Source of the DNA: JAHQVI01 sp963749875
GTDB lineage: Bacteria > Pseudomonadota > Alphaproteobacteria > Rhizobiales > Rhodomicrobiaceae
DNA: 64,000 nt
NCBI GenBank assembly: GCA_963749875.1
Contig: CAVVOX010000002.1
Span: 1,240,001-1,304,000, forward strand
Reading direction: 5' to 3'
A program made the position numbers and the translations under genes. A model generated the notes under the pieces. That model saw only the letters and a program-made list of their open reading frames with translations, searched no databases and was not told the origin of the DNA. Of the stretch, positions 44,510-52,877 are shown piece after piece (position 1 is the stretch's first letter; each line of letters opens with the position of its first letter).

Positions 44510-46036
44510 TCAGCCGCCTGCGCGATTGCTGATCGGCTCGACGGCCCGCTGGACGAGAGCAAGCGCGGCCTGTCTGTCGGCCTCGGCGAAGCTCTCGCCG
44601 GCTTCGATCCGCTTCCACAGATCGCTGGTATCCTGGCGCACGGCCTCACGGATCGCCAGTTCGGCCTGGCGGACCTGGTCCGCGGGAACCTCGTCCATCA
44701 CGCCCTCGACCACCGCGAGCAGCACCGCGATCTGCTCCGGAACCGACAAGAGCTCACGCTCGTTCTGCTTCAGAATTTCACGCACGCGGCGGCCGCGCTC
44801 GATATTCCGGCGCGTCTCCTCATCGAGCCGGGTGCTGAAACGCGCGAAGAACTCCATCTCTTCGAACTGGGCATAGGCGAGCTTCAGCGCCTGCACGACC
44901 GCGCGGTAAGCGGGAAGCTGCGCCTTGCCGCCGACACGGGAGACGGAGCGGCCAATATCGACGGCCGGGAGAATGCCCTTCTGAAACAGCGAGGGCGACA
45001 GGTAGATCTGGCCGTCCGTGATCGAGATGAGGTTCGTCGGAATATAGGCGGAGATGTTGCCGGCTTGGGTCTCGATGATCGGCAAAGCGGTCAGCGAGCC
45101 GCCGCGCCGCAGATGAGTGGCGCGCTCCAGCAGCCGCGCATGGACATAGAAGATATCGCCGGGATAGGCTTCGCGCGCAGGCGGGCGGCGCAAGAGAAGC
45201 GACAGTTCGCGATAGGCGCGGGCATGGCGGGTCAGGTCGTCATAGACGATCAGCACATCCCGGCCTTGATGCATGAAATACTCCGCCATCGCGGTCGCCG
45301 CGTAGGGCGCGATATATTGCAGGCCCGGCGCATCGTCGCCGGAGGTCGCCACAATGACGATATTGCGTAGCACGCCCTCTTTCCCGAAGGTCTCGATCAC
45401 CCGCATCGTTTCGGAGTCGCGCTGGCCTATGGTGCAATAGACGCCAATGACGCCGGTTGTCTTCTGATTGCATAGCGCGCTGACCGCGATGGCGGTCTTG
45501 CCGGTCTGGCGATCGCCGAGAATCAGCTCGCGCTGGCCGCGGCCGATCGGAACCGTCGCATCGACGGCCTTGATACCGGTTTGCAGCGGCTCCATGACGG
45601 GCGCGCGGTCGATGATGGCCGGGGCGCTCTGTTCGATGAACCAGCTTTCGGCGTGTTTGATGGCCGGGCCGCCATCGACCGGATTGCCGAGCGGATCGAC
45701 GATGCGGCCAAGCAGGTCGTGGCCGACAAGCGTGGTGACCGCCGCCCTGGTCCGCCGCGCATCGTCGCCCGGCCTCAATCCGCTGCCATCGCCAAGCAGA
45801 ATGACGCCGGTTTCACGCCGGTTTATGCTGGTGGCGAGCCCGGCAAGCCTGTTCGGCAGGCGGATCAGCTCATCGGATTTGACGTCGGTCAGGCCGCGAA
45901 CATAGGCGACGCCATGCGAGACGGCGGAAACCGAGCCGATTTCCTCCGACTCAAGCCTGGGGCGTATCTCAGCCAGCGCTTGATCCAGAAGCCCGGCAAT
46001 CTCCTCAGGCAGATCTTTGATCATCCGGTCCAGCAA
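44510..46036 (-). CDS. atpA: N-ATPase alpha subunit
   Basis: A 508-residue alpha subunit: beta barrel (IGSVSAVSHGVAYVRGL), Walker A GDRQTGKTAIAVSAL near 175, LIVYDDLTRHARAYRELSLL and GRSVSRVGGKAQLPAYRAVV. The start is either TTG 46036 or the ATG at 46024 (MIKDLPEEIAG). N-ATPase alpha subunits differ from standard ones in the N-terminal segment that would bind delta; no delta gene exists in this operon. Catalytic hexamer with AtpD. Confidence 0.92.
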   Translation of the reverse strand: MLDRMIKDLPEEIAGLLDQALAEIRPRLESEEIGSVSAVSHGVAYVRGLTDVKSDELIRLPNRLAGLATSINRRETGVILLGDGSGLRPGDDARRTRAAVTTLVGHDLLGRIVDPLGNPVDGGPAIKHAESWFIEQSAPAIIDRAPVMEPLQTGIKAVDATVPIGRGQRELILGDRQTGKTAIAVSALCNQKTTGVIGVYCTIGQRDSETMRVIETFGKEGVLRNIVIVATSGDDAPGLQYIAPYAATAMAEYFMHQGRDVLIVYDDLTRHARAYRELSLLLRRPPAREAYPGDIFYVHARLLERATHLRRGGSLTALPIIETQAGNISAYIPTNLISITDGQIYLSPSLFQKGILPAVDIGRSVSRVGGKAQLPAYRAVVQALKLAYAQFEEMEFFARFSTRLDEETRRNIERGRRVREILKQNERELLSVPEQIAVLLAVVEGVMDEVPADQVRQAELAIREAVRQDTSDLWKRIEAGESFAEADRQAALALVQRAVEPISNRAGG

Positions 46037-46039
46037 GAC

Positions 46040-46825
46040 TTACTCCGCCGCCCTTTTCCCGGTTTCCGGTGTTTTGCCGAGCCCGGCCAGTGCACGGCTT
46101 TCCAGCCGGTCCAGATAATCGCCAAGGCTCCAAGCGATCCTCTGGCCTCCAACTTTCAGCCGGATACCGCAAATCAGATCGTCCGCTTGCGTATAGTAGG
46201 CCCGCGTCTCCGGCGAAATCACGTCACGGATCACGGCTTCGATACGTTCCTGGAGTACCGGGCTCAGATCGAAACTGCTCTCTATGCGGACCGGCGGATT
46301 TGCGCCTTCCGCTTCCTCGCGAAGTCTCGACGCCATGTGCTCATCGGCTTCGGACAGGCGTTCGATGAAACGGTCCACAATCGCGTCATTCAAGGACTTG
46401 CCGGCCAACCCGCCAAGGGCTTCGCGGGCGAGCTCATAAAAATGCTGGGTTGAGCGGTGGCGCAGATCGGCGACGAAGGCCGCGCGCTCTTCATCCACCT
46501 GATGCCGCCACGCTTGGGCGCGTTTCCCGACCTCTTCGCGCGCTTCCCGCTCCAGCTCGGACCGAACGTCCTCTGCCTCGGATTTTGCGCCGGCGAGCAG
46601 CACATGCCGCCGGTCCTCGATCTCTCTACGGGTTTCGCGAAGCTTTGCCGCCTCGGCGTCGGCCACCTTCTTGACGCGCTCGGCGTCTTCAAGCCGTGTA
46701 CGGATTTTTTCCTCGCGCTTCGTGATGGCCCGTGTGATCGGTCCATAGAGAAAGCGGTGCAGCAGCCAGACCAGGACCAGGAAATTGACAACCTGCGCAG
46801 CGATGGTAATCCAGTCGATCGCCAC
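46040..46825 (-). CDS. atpF: N-ATPase b subunit with extended delta-like C-terminus
   Basis: A 261-residue protein: one membrane helix (WITIAAQVVNFLVLVWLLHR), the FLYGPITRAITKREEKIRT start of the stalk, a long charged coiled coil to about residue 150 and a C-terminal domain of about 100 residues (IVDRFIERLSEADEHMASRL ... RAYYTQADDLICGIRLKVGG). Housekeeping b subunits have about 160 residues; the added end corresponds to the delta-like part that replaces the missing delta subunit in N-ATPases. GTG start at 46825. Confidence 0.9.
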   Translation of the reverse strand: MAIDWITIAAQVVNFLVLVWLLHRFLYGPITRAITKREEKIRTRLEDAERVKKVADAEAAKLRETRREIEDRRHVLLAGAKSEAEDVRSELEREAREEVGKRAQAWRHQVDEERAAFVADLRHRSTQHFYELAREALGGLAGKSLNDAIVDRFIERLSEADEHMASRLREEAEGANPPVRIESSFDLSPVLQERIEAVIRDVISPETRAYYTQADDLICGIRLKVGGQRIAWSLGDYLDRLESRALAGLGKTPETGKRAAE

Positions 46826-46828
46826 GGC

Positions 46829-47111
46829 TCAACCTCCCGCGCCCGCCGCCGTAACCATGTTCCAGAAGGGGTTCGCGAAAAGCAGGATCATCGTCACGAC
46901 GAAACAGTAGATCGCCGTCGAACTCGATCATGGCCAGGCTGACGAACAGCGTCCGCGTGATCGTGCCAGCCTCATCCGGCTGCTGGGCAATTGCCTGCAA
47001 TGCCTGAGCGGCCACGCGCGCCTCCCCCAGCGCGGGGCCGATCGAACCGATAGCGATCGTCAGCCCCGCTACAATGATCGACACCGATCCGATCAATCCG
47101 ACATTATCCAT
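46829..47111 (-). pseudogene. atpE: N-ATPase c subunit, one-base frameshift
   Basis: First 62 residues give helix 1 (VGLIGSVSIIVAGLTIAIGS), the turn and the start of helix 2 (TRTLFVSLAMIE). At 46918 the frame is lost: GAGTTCGACG must be GAGTCGACG for helix 2 to continue as ESTAIYCFVVTMILLFANPF. Repaired length is 93 residues. The restored E-S-x3-Y pattern, with a second acidic residue in helix 1 (GPALGEARVA), resembles the sodium-type site of many N-ATPase c rings; whether sodium or protons move cannot be told. As given, the gene would not make a working ring. Confidence 0.8.
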
Positions 47112-47129
47112 TGCTCAGATCCCTCATTT

Positions 47130-47828
47130 CTATTGTTCTGTCTGATTTTCCATGCTCGCTTCGCGCTCTTCACGCGTCGCTGCGGCGACATAGACCGTTG
47201 CCAGCACAGCGAAGATGTAAGCCTGAATGAGTCCGGTCAGCATCCCGAGCAGTTGCATCACGATCGGAAAGACGAAAGGTGCAATTCCAATCAGTATGCC
47301 GACGATCACCATGCCGCTCATGATGTTGCCGTAAAGACGGATGGCGAGCGCGATGGTGCGCGAGATTTCGCCGATAATATTGAATGGCAGCATGAAGACG
47401 GTCGGTTGAAGGTAGCGCCACAGATAGCCGCCGACCCCGCGACTCGCAACGCCGTAGACCGGCACCGCGACAAACACGCAAGCAGCAAGCGCGGCTCCGG
47501 TCGAGAGCGACGCGGTCGGCGGCTGATAGCCGGGAACGATGGCAAGAAGGTTGGCAATGGCGATGAAAAGAAACAGCGTGCCGATGAAGGGCAGATAGCT
47601 GCCCGGATCACGCTGGGCCACCTGGGCGATCTGATTGCGCAATCCTCCGACCAGGACTTCCAGCATGATCTGCCACCGGCCCGGCTCGGCGCCAGTGGTG
47701 AGCCGGCGCGTGATCAGCCAGGAGCTGACGGTGAGCAGAGCCATGACCAGCCAGGTGAAGCCGATCGTTGCATTGATCGGGTAAGGTCCGAGCTGGAACA
47801 GGATCCACTGGTCGGTCGAAATCTGCAT
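47130..47828 (-). CDS. atpB: N-ATPase a subunit
   Basis: A 232-residue membrane subunit with five or six helices. The essential Arg of the ion path lies in GEISRTIALAIRLYGNIMSG, and LTGLIQAYIFAVLATVYVAA is the conserved last helix. Shorter than standard a subunits, as in other N-ATPases. Sits between atpR and atpE, matching the known gene order. Confidence 0.9.
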   Translation of the reverse strand: MQISTDQWILFQLGPYPINATIGFTWLVMALLTVSSWLITRRLTTGAEPGRWQIMLEVLVGGLRNQIAQVAQRDPGSYLPFIGTLFLFIAIANLLAIVPGYQPPTASLSTGAALAACVFVAVPVYGVASRGVGGYLWRYLQPTVFMLPFNIIGEISRTIALAIRLYGNIMSGMVIVGILIGIAPFVFPIVMQLLGMLTGLIQAYIFAVLATVYVAAATREEREASMENQTEQ

Positions 47829-47839
47829 CGCGTCCCCGT

Positions 47840-48151
47840 TCAGAGCCTTGGCGTTGCGCTTGTCGCGTCATGATTGCTGCGTACGCGGATTATCAGGATC
47901 TGGCGCAGGAGCAAGAACCCGATCAGGGCGGCAATCAGATGATGCGCTTCCGCGCCGGAAAGAACGGCCAGAACGATCGCGCCCAGAATGAAGCCGAGGC
48001 GGATCGCGGCGCTGGCCGCAAGATAGAGCAGGGCGTGCCGATCGGGACGGAGGGCGCGCACGGTCAGCCACAGTCCGCCGAAATAGGCCAGCCCCGTCAG
48101 CGCTCCGGCAAGCACGGAAAACAGCAAACCAAGAAATAGATCGAGGCTCAT
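47840..48151 (-). CDS. atpR: N-ATPase-specific subunit AtpR
   Basis: A 103-residue hydrophobic protein starting MSLDLFLGLLFSVLAGALTG with three membrane segments; the phrase AIRLGFILGAIVLAVLSG carries the intramembrane Arg that is the hallmark of AtpR. It is found only in N-ATPase operons and is proposed to interact with the c ring. ATG 48151 fits the family start; the open frame upstream overlaps atpQ. Confidence 0.82.
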   Translation of the reverse strand: MSLDLFLGLLFSVLAGALTGLAYFGGLWLTVRALRPDRHALLYLAASAAIRLGFILGAIVLAVLSGAEAHHLIAALIGFLLLRQILIIRVRSNHDATSATPRL

Positions 48152-48161
48152 GGTGCTTCTC

Positions 48162-48476
48162 TCATTCCAAATTCCGCCGCCGCTCCTTCTCGACCCAGAG
48201 CCAGGCGTTGAGGCATCCCAAGGTAACCCCGGCGAGCAGCAGCGCCAGGGTCCACGAAAATGTCGTCGGCGCAACCCGGTCGAGCCACAACCCCAGAACG
48301 ACGCCGATCAGCGTCGGCACGGCGACCGCCCAGCCGACAAGGCCGAACATGCCGAGCCCGAACCAAACGCCCGGCTTGCCGGCCGCGCGCGCCTTCGCCT
48401 TCCGCTCGGCCCGGCTCTTGATCGCGTCCGCCGCCCCGCGCCTCGGACCCGCCCGCTCCTCCGGCTTCTCGATCAT
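48162..48476 (-). CDS. atpQ: N-ATPase AtpQ (AtpI-like) protein
   Basis: A 104-residue protein with a basic N-terminal part (KSRAERKAKARAAGKPGVWF) and two membrane helices (GLVGWAVAVPTLIGVVLGLW, FSWTLALLLAGVTLGCLNAW). It corresponds to AtpI-type assembly factors and in N-ATPase operons is called AtpQ. Its start overlaps the end of atpC by four bases. Confidence 0.82.
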   Translation of the reverse strand: MIEKPEERAGPRRGAADAIKSRAERKAKARAAGKPGVWFGLGMFGLVGWAVAVPTLIGVVLGLWLDRVAPTTFSWTLALLLAGVTLGCLNAWLWVEKERRRNLE

Positions 48477-48925
48477 GGCTTTTCTTCCAGCTCGATAAAG
48501 CGCCGGATAATGCCCGCTTCGAGCTGAGCGAGCGCGGTGCGCGCCGTCACCTCATGTTCGTCGAGCGTCCGGAACTCCTCGTCGACGCGCGCACGCAGGC
48601 CGGCGAGATCGTCCCCGATCATGGCCCGGCGCGTGGAGATCATCACCTCCTGGCCGCATTTGACCAGCGTTCCCTCATCGATGCCGACGACGATTTCACC
48701 GCCTTCCTCATCCGTGATCAGAACGATTCCCGCAACGAGCGGGGCCACGAAATCGATATGGCGCGGCAGCAGCGCGAAAGCGCCGTCCACGGCCTCGGCA
48801 ATGATCTTGACCGCTTCCGCCTCCAGCAGAATTTCCTCCGGCAGCAGCACCCAGACATGCATCGGGGCGACGCCTTCGGCATCGGCCGGCTCAGTCAGAT
48901 TGCTCGGTGTCATGCTTGCGTTCAT
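48473..48925 (-). CDS. atpC: N-ATPase epsilon subunit
   Basis: A 150-residue epsilon subunit: MHVWVLLPEEILLEAEAVKI begins the beta-sandwich, DGAFALLPRHIDFVAPLVAG is the conserved strand pair, and a C-terminal helical hairpin ends RRFIELEEKP. The start overlaps atpD by 35 bases with GAAGG before it; a shorter product beginning at MHVWVL (48862) is possible. Confidence 0.88.
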   Translation of the reverse strand: MNASMTPSNLTEPADAEGVAPMHVWVLLPEEILLEAEAVKIIAEAVDGAFALLPRHIDFVAPLVAGIVLITDEEGGEIVVGIDEGTLVKCGQEVMISTRRAMIGDDLAGLRARVDEEFRTLDEHEVTARTALAQLEAGIIRRFIELEEKP

Positions 48926-50303
48926 GCGTGGCCTTCAAACTCTCGATCGAGCCGATCATGTAGAAACTCTGCTCAGGCAGCTCACTGAATTCGCCTCCCA
49001 GAATACGCTCGCAGGCGTCAATCGTCTCTTCCAGGGCGACGGACTGTCCCGGAATTCCGGTGAACCGCTCGGTGGAGAAAAAGGGCTGAGTCAGAAAGCG
49101 TTCGAGCCGCCGCGCTTCGGCGACCGTCTGCCGGTCGCGCTCGGACAGCTCCTGAAGGCCGAGCATGGCGATGATGTCTTTCAGATCCTCATATTCCGCC
49201 AGGATCTGCCGGACCTCGCGCGCGACACGGTAATGCCGGTCGCTGACATTGCCGGGCGTCAAAAGCTTGGAGGAAGATTTCAGCGGATCGATCGCGGGAT
49301 AAAGCCCCTGCGCGGCACGTTTGCGCGACAGCACGATCGACGCCGAGAGATGGTTGAAGATGTGCGTCGCGGCCGGGTCGGTGAAATCGTCGGCGGGCAC
49401 GTAGACGGCCTGAATCGAGGTGATCGTCCCCGATGCGGTGCTGCAGATCCGCTCTTCCAGCTCGGCGAGTTCCGTGCCCAGCGTCGGCTGATAACCCACG
49501 CGCGAGGGCACGCGGCCGAGGAGCCCCGAGACTTCGGAGCCGGCCTGCACGAAGCGGAAAATATTGTCGATCAGGACCAGCACATCTTGTTTCGCCTCGT
49601 CGCGGAAATATTCGGCGATGGTCATCGCGGCATGGCCGACGCGAAAGCGCACACCCGGCGATTCATGCATCTGGCCGAACATCATCACCGCGCGGTCGAG
49701 CACGCCGGCTTCGTCCATTTCGCGGATCAGCTCCTCCGCCTCGCGGCAACGCTCGCCAATCCCGCAGAACAGGCTCACGCCCTCATAGCTGAGAGCGACA
49801 TTATTGATCAATTCGGTGATGAGAACCGTCTTGCCGACGCCCGCCCCGCCGAACAGCCCGGCCTTGCCACCCCTCTCGATCGGAGCCAGAAGGTCGATCG
49901 CCTTGATGCCGCTCTCGAAAATCTCCGCTTTGACGCGCAGGCGCGACAGTGACACGGGCGCGCCGCGAATGGAGCGGTATTCGACAGGCCCGAGCGGTCC
50001 CTTGCCGTCGATCGGCTCACCGAACACATTGAGCACGCGGCCCAGAACGGCCTCTCCGACCGGGACCTGCAATCCTTCGCCCGTGCCCCGGACTTCCAGC
50101 CCGAGCCGCAGATCGCCGGATGGATTGAGAACGATACCGCGCGCGGTGTGATCGTCGAGCAGCGCGGCGACTTCAATGATGATCGGCGGCTCGGAGGCGC
50201 TGACCAGAACGGTCTCATCCCGCGGAATATCGTCCGCGAACCTGACATCGACGACGCTGCCTTCAATCGCAATGATTTCGCCTTGCGGCGCGCCATTCAT
50301 CAA
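48891..50303 (-). CDS. atpD: N-ATPase beta subunit
   Basis: A 470-residue catalytic beta subunit. Walker A GGAGVGKTVLITELINNVAL near 155, the catalytic-site GERCREAEELIREM, Walker B DVLVLIDNIFRFVQAGSEVS and GRVPSRVGYQPTLGTELAEL. First gene of the operon order atpDCQRBEFAG, which defines the N-ATPase class. These operons occur beside a housekeeping F-ATPase and are spread by horizontal transfer. Sequence in the ATP site is intact. Confidence 0.93.
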   Translation of the reverse strand: MMNGAPQGEIIAIEGSVVDVRFADDIPRDETVLVSASEPPIIIEVAALLDDHTARGIVLNPSGDLRLGLEVRGTGEGLQVPVGEAVLGRVLNVFGEPIDGKGPLGPVEYRSIRGAPVSLSRLRVKAEIFESGIKAIDLLAPIERGGKAGLFGGAGVGKTVLITELINNVALSYEGVSLFCGIGERCREAEELIREMDEAGVLDRAVMMFGQMHESPGVRFRVGHAAMTIAEYFRDEAKQDVLVLIDNIFRFVQAGSEVSGLLGRVPSRVGYQPTLGTELAELEERICSTASGTITSIQAVYVPADDFTDPAATHIFNHLSASIVLSRKRAAQGLYPAIDPLKSSSKLLTPGNVSDRHYRVAREVRQILAEYEDLKDIIAMLGLQELSERDRQTVAEARRLERFLTQPFFSTERFTGIPGQSVALEETIDACERILGGEFSELPEQSFYMIGSIESLKATHERKHDTEQSD

Positions 50304-50427
50304 CGACCTCTCATGAGCAATCGGCTCCTTCCCGCTCGCCGCCTCGCGGTGGCCTCAAGATCGACAATGCCTAGCGGGTGCAGGGAAATACGGCATTGAT
50401 TGACGTCAACCGCACCCGGCGATCGCC

Positions 50428-51042
50428 TCAGCGGGCGCCATTCCTGATGATTTCATCGCGCAGCGCATTCAAAACCTTGGCAATATCGGCTTCGACCGCG
50501 CTGCGTGTATAAAATGTCGTCATTAAAATCGGCACCGCAAGCTTTGCGTGATAGGTCACGCGTGTGGCATTGTTTCTATAGACCGGATCCAGGCGCCATT
50601 CTCCGGACAGTTCAGCGAAGTCTCCCGCCACTTTTTCGAACCTGATCCTTTTCGGCTTCTCATAGCCGGAGCGAACGACACTGCGAATGTCGAGCGGCAC
50701 AACGCCCCACTCGCCGATGAGCTCGCGAATGTCCTCCCGGCGATTGGCGCTTGTTTTGAGGACGCGGCAGCTTCTGAGGTAGGGCACATAGTCCGGCGAG
50801 CGTTCGCAGTTGGTCATCACGCGCCATACAATTCCGCGGCGAGCGGGCACGTCGATGATTGCGGTCACAACGAAGGACGAGGTGCTCACGGCTTTCACAT
50901 CGACGAGCACATCCCCAGCCATCAGCCGTTGCTCATCGCCGGCGGTCAACTGCGGTGTGTCGAACGCAGAGGCCCGCCCCGAGAGCAAAACCGTGAACAG
51001 CAAGACGAGAATTCCGTATCTCGGAAGTGAGGCCGGCATCAC
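50428..51042 (-). CDS. Exported START/SRPBCC-fold protein
   Basis: A 204-residue protein with a signal peptide (YGILVLLFTVLLSGRASA, cleavage after ASA) and a START-like lipid/ligand domain: VTAIIDVPARRGIVWRVMTN followed by CERSPDYVPYLRSCRVL and FAELSGEWRLDPVYRNNATR. Such proteins bind hydrophobic ligands; periplasmic versions are not well characterised. It lies 125 bases upstream of the ATPase operon on the same strand but is probably independent. Confidence 0.75.
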   Translation of the reverse strand: MMPASLPRYGILVLLFTVLLSGRASAFDTPQLTAGDEQRLMAGDVLVDVKAVSTSSFVVTAIIDVPARRGIVWRVMTNCERSPDYVPYLRSCRVLKTSANRREDIRELIGEWGVVPLDIRSVVRSGYEKPKRIRFEKVAGDFAELSGEWRLDPVYRNNATRVTYHAKLAVPILMTTFYTRSAVEADIAKVLNALRDEIIRNGAR

Positions 51043-51247
51043 GATCCCCGCAACTCAATCGATATTGGCGTCGGCGCCGGTCCTATGACGGAGGGTCCCA
51101 CGCGAATGGCAGCTGATGGCCAATGCGGTACTTGATATACACACTCTCGATAAAATGCCGTTAAAGGTCAGCCGGGGATCGAGCGTGAAGGTGCGGCCGG
51201 CTTGCGAAACTGCGCTGCGTTAGCCGCTAAAGGCCTGCCCACAAGGC

Positions 51248-52009
51248 CTATCGCGCCAGCCAGCCGCCATCGACGGGCAGCGTGATGCCATGCACGTAGT
51301 CTGCAGCGTCGGACGCAAGGAAAACGACCGCGCCGGCAATGTCGCCGGGCTCGGCCCAGTGTCCGGCGGGAATCCGGTCGAGGATGGCTTGCGACCGTCC
51401 GGGATCCTTTCGCAGCGGCTCGGTATTGTTGGTGATGACGTAGCCCGGAGCGACGGCATTGACGTTGACGCCCTTGGCCGCCCATTCGCAGGCGAGCAGC
51501 CGGGTCAATCCGGCGAGCCCGCTCTTGCTGGCGGTATAGGAGGCGATGCGGATGCCGCCCTGAAATGACAGCATGGAGGCGATGTTGATGATCTTGCCGC
51601 TGCCCTGCGGGATCATGTGCCGCGCCGCCGCCTGGGAGAGGAAGAAAGCGGATTTGAGATTGGTGTCGATCACCGCGTCCCAATCCTCCTCGGTGAAATC
51701 GATGGCGTCGCCGCGCCGGATGATGCCGGCGTTGTTGACGAGAATATCGAGCGCGCCGGTCCAGCCGCGGGTCTCGTCGACGATCCTCTGCACGTCCCTT
51801 GTCGTGGACAGATCCGCGCCGATCTGAAGGAATTTGTCCTTATCGCCGATCAGCGCGGCGGTCTCGTCCATAGAGGAGCGCCCGACGCAAGCAACCCGCG
51901 CGCCGCAGGCTGAGAGGGCCACGGCGATCGCCTGGCCGATGCCGGTATTGGCGCCGGTCACGATGGCGGTCTTGCCTTCGAGGCTGAAAGACTGCGGCCC
52001 GGTCCTCAC
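51248..52009 (-). CDS. kduD: 2-deoxy-D-gluconate 3-dehydrogenase KduD
   Basis: A 253-residue SDR, the exact usual length of KduD. TGANTGIGQAIAVALS binds NAD, NNAGIIRRGDAIDFTEEDWD is a KduD phrase, YTASKSGLAGLTR has the catalytic Tyr and Lys and GITLPVDGGWLAR ends the protein. It interconverts 2,5-diketo-3-deoxygluconate and 2-keto-3-deoxygluconate in pectin/uronate breakdown. GTG start at 52009 overlaps the kduI stop (GTGA). Confidence 0.9.
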   Translation of the reverse strand: MRTGPQSFSLEGKTAIVTGANTGIGQAIAVALSACGARVACVGRSSMDETAALIGDKDKFLQIGADLSTTRDVQRIVDETRGWTGALDILVNNAGIIRRGDAIDFTEEDWDAVIDTNLKSAFFLSQAAARHMIPQGSGKIINIASMLSFQGGIRIASYTASKSGLAGLTRLLACEWAAKGVNVNAVAPGYVITNNTEPLRKDPGRSQAILDRIPAGHWAEPGDIAGAVVFLASDAADYVHGITLPVDGGWLAR

Positions 52010-52842
52010 CGCAAATCCTCCATCGCGACCATATCCATATCGGTGAAATCCTGATTGTCCCCGGCCATCGACCAGATGAAGGAATAGTGCGACGTCCCGG
52101 CGCCGCAATGGATCGACCAGCCCGGCGACAGGATCGCCTGTTCGTTGCCCAGGACGAGATGGCGGGTCTCCGATGGTTCGCCCATGAAGTGGAAGATGCG
52201 TGTTTCCTCCGACATATCGAAATAGAGGTAGACTTCCGAACGCCGGTCATGGGTATGGCATGGCATGGTGTTCCAGACGCTGCCTTCCTGGATCGAGGTC
52301 ATGCCCATGACCAACTGGCATGATTGGCAAATATCGGGATGAATATATTGGCGCAGAATGCGCTTGTTGGCGTCCGCATCGCCGCCCAGATCAAGACGGT
52401 TGGCGTCCTCCGCGGTGATGCGGCGCACCGTGTAGGCGTGGTGGGCCGGCGTGCTGACGAGATAGAATTTGGCCGGTTGCGAAGGATCGGCGCTGGCGAA
52501 GCGCACATCGGCGATGCCCGCCGGAATATAGAGGCAGTCGGTGCGATTGAGTGTGTGGGGCTCCCCGTCCGTTATCACCTGTCCCGTATTGCCGATGTTG
52601 AACACGCCCATTTCGCGGCGCGTGAGAAAGGGATCGGAGCCCACCGGTTTCGATGATTTCAACAACAGCGGTTCGGCTCCCGGCATTGCGCCGCCGACGA
52701 TCGTTCGATCGAGATGGGAGTAAGTCAGGCGGATTTCGCCGGGTGCGAAGATATCCGTAATCAGAAAGTTCTCGCGCAGCGCATCGGTATCGAAGGATTT
52801 GGCCTCTGCCGCACTGATCGATTGGCGGATTGCGATCGTCAT
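52006..52842 (-). CDS. kduI: 5-dehydro-4-deoxy-D-glucuronate isomerase KduI
   Basis: A 278-residue cupin-type isomerase of the standard length. The zinc site is formed by PCHTHDRRSEVYLYFDM (two His, Glu) and a later His in GWSIHCGAG. FLITDIFAPGEIRLTYSHLD is the conserved start. Converts the unsaturated uronate product 4-deoxy-5-ketouronate to diketodeoxygluconate, used next by KduD. Preceded by the GntR gene with a 35-base gap. Confidence 0.92.
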   Translation of the reverse strand: MTIAIRQSISAAEAKSFDTDALRENFLITDIFAPGEIRLTYSHLDRTIVGGAMPGAEPLLLKSSKPVGSDPFLTRREMGVFNIGNTGQVITDGEPHTLNRTDCLYIPAGIADVRFASADPSQPAKFYLVSTPAHHAYTVRRITAEDANRLDLGGDADANKRILRQYIHPDICQSCQLVMGMTSIQEGSVWNTMPCHTHDRRSEVYLYFDMSEETRIFHFMGEPSETRHLVLGNEQAILSPGWSIHCGAGTSHYSFIWSMAGDNQDFTDMDMVAMEDLR

Positions 52843-52877
52843 GGCTGATGTGTTCCGTCTTGCTGGAGGCGGTGCCG

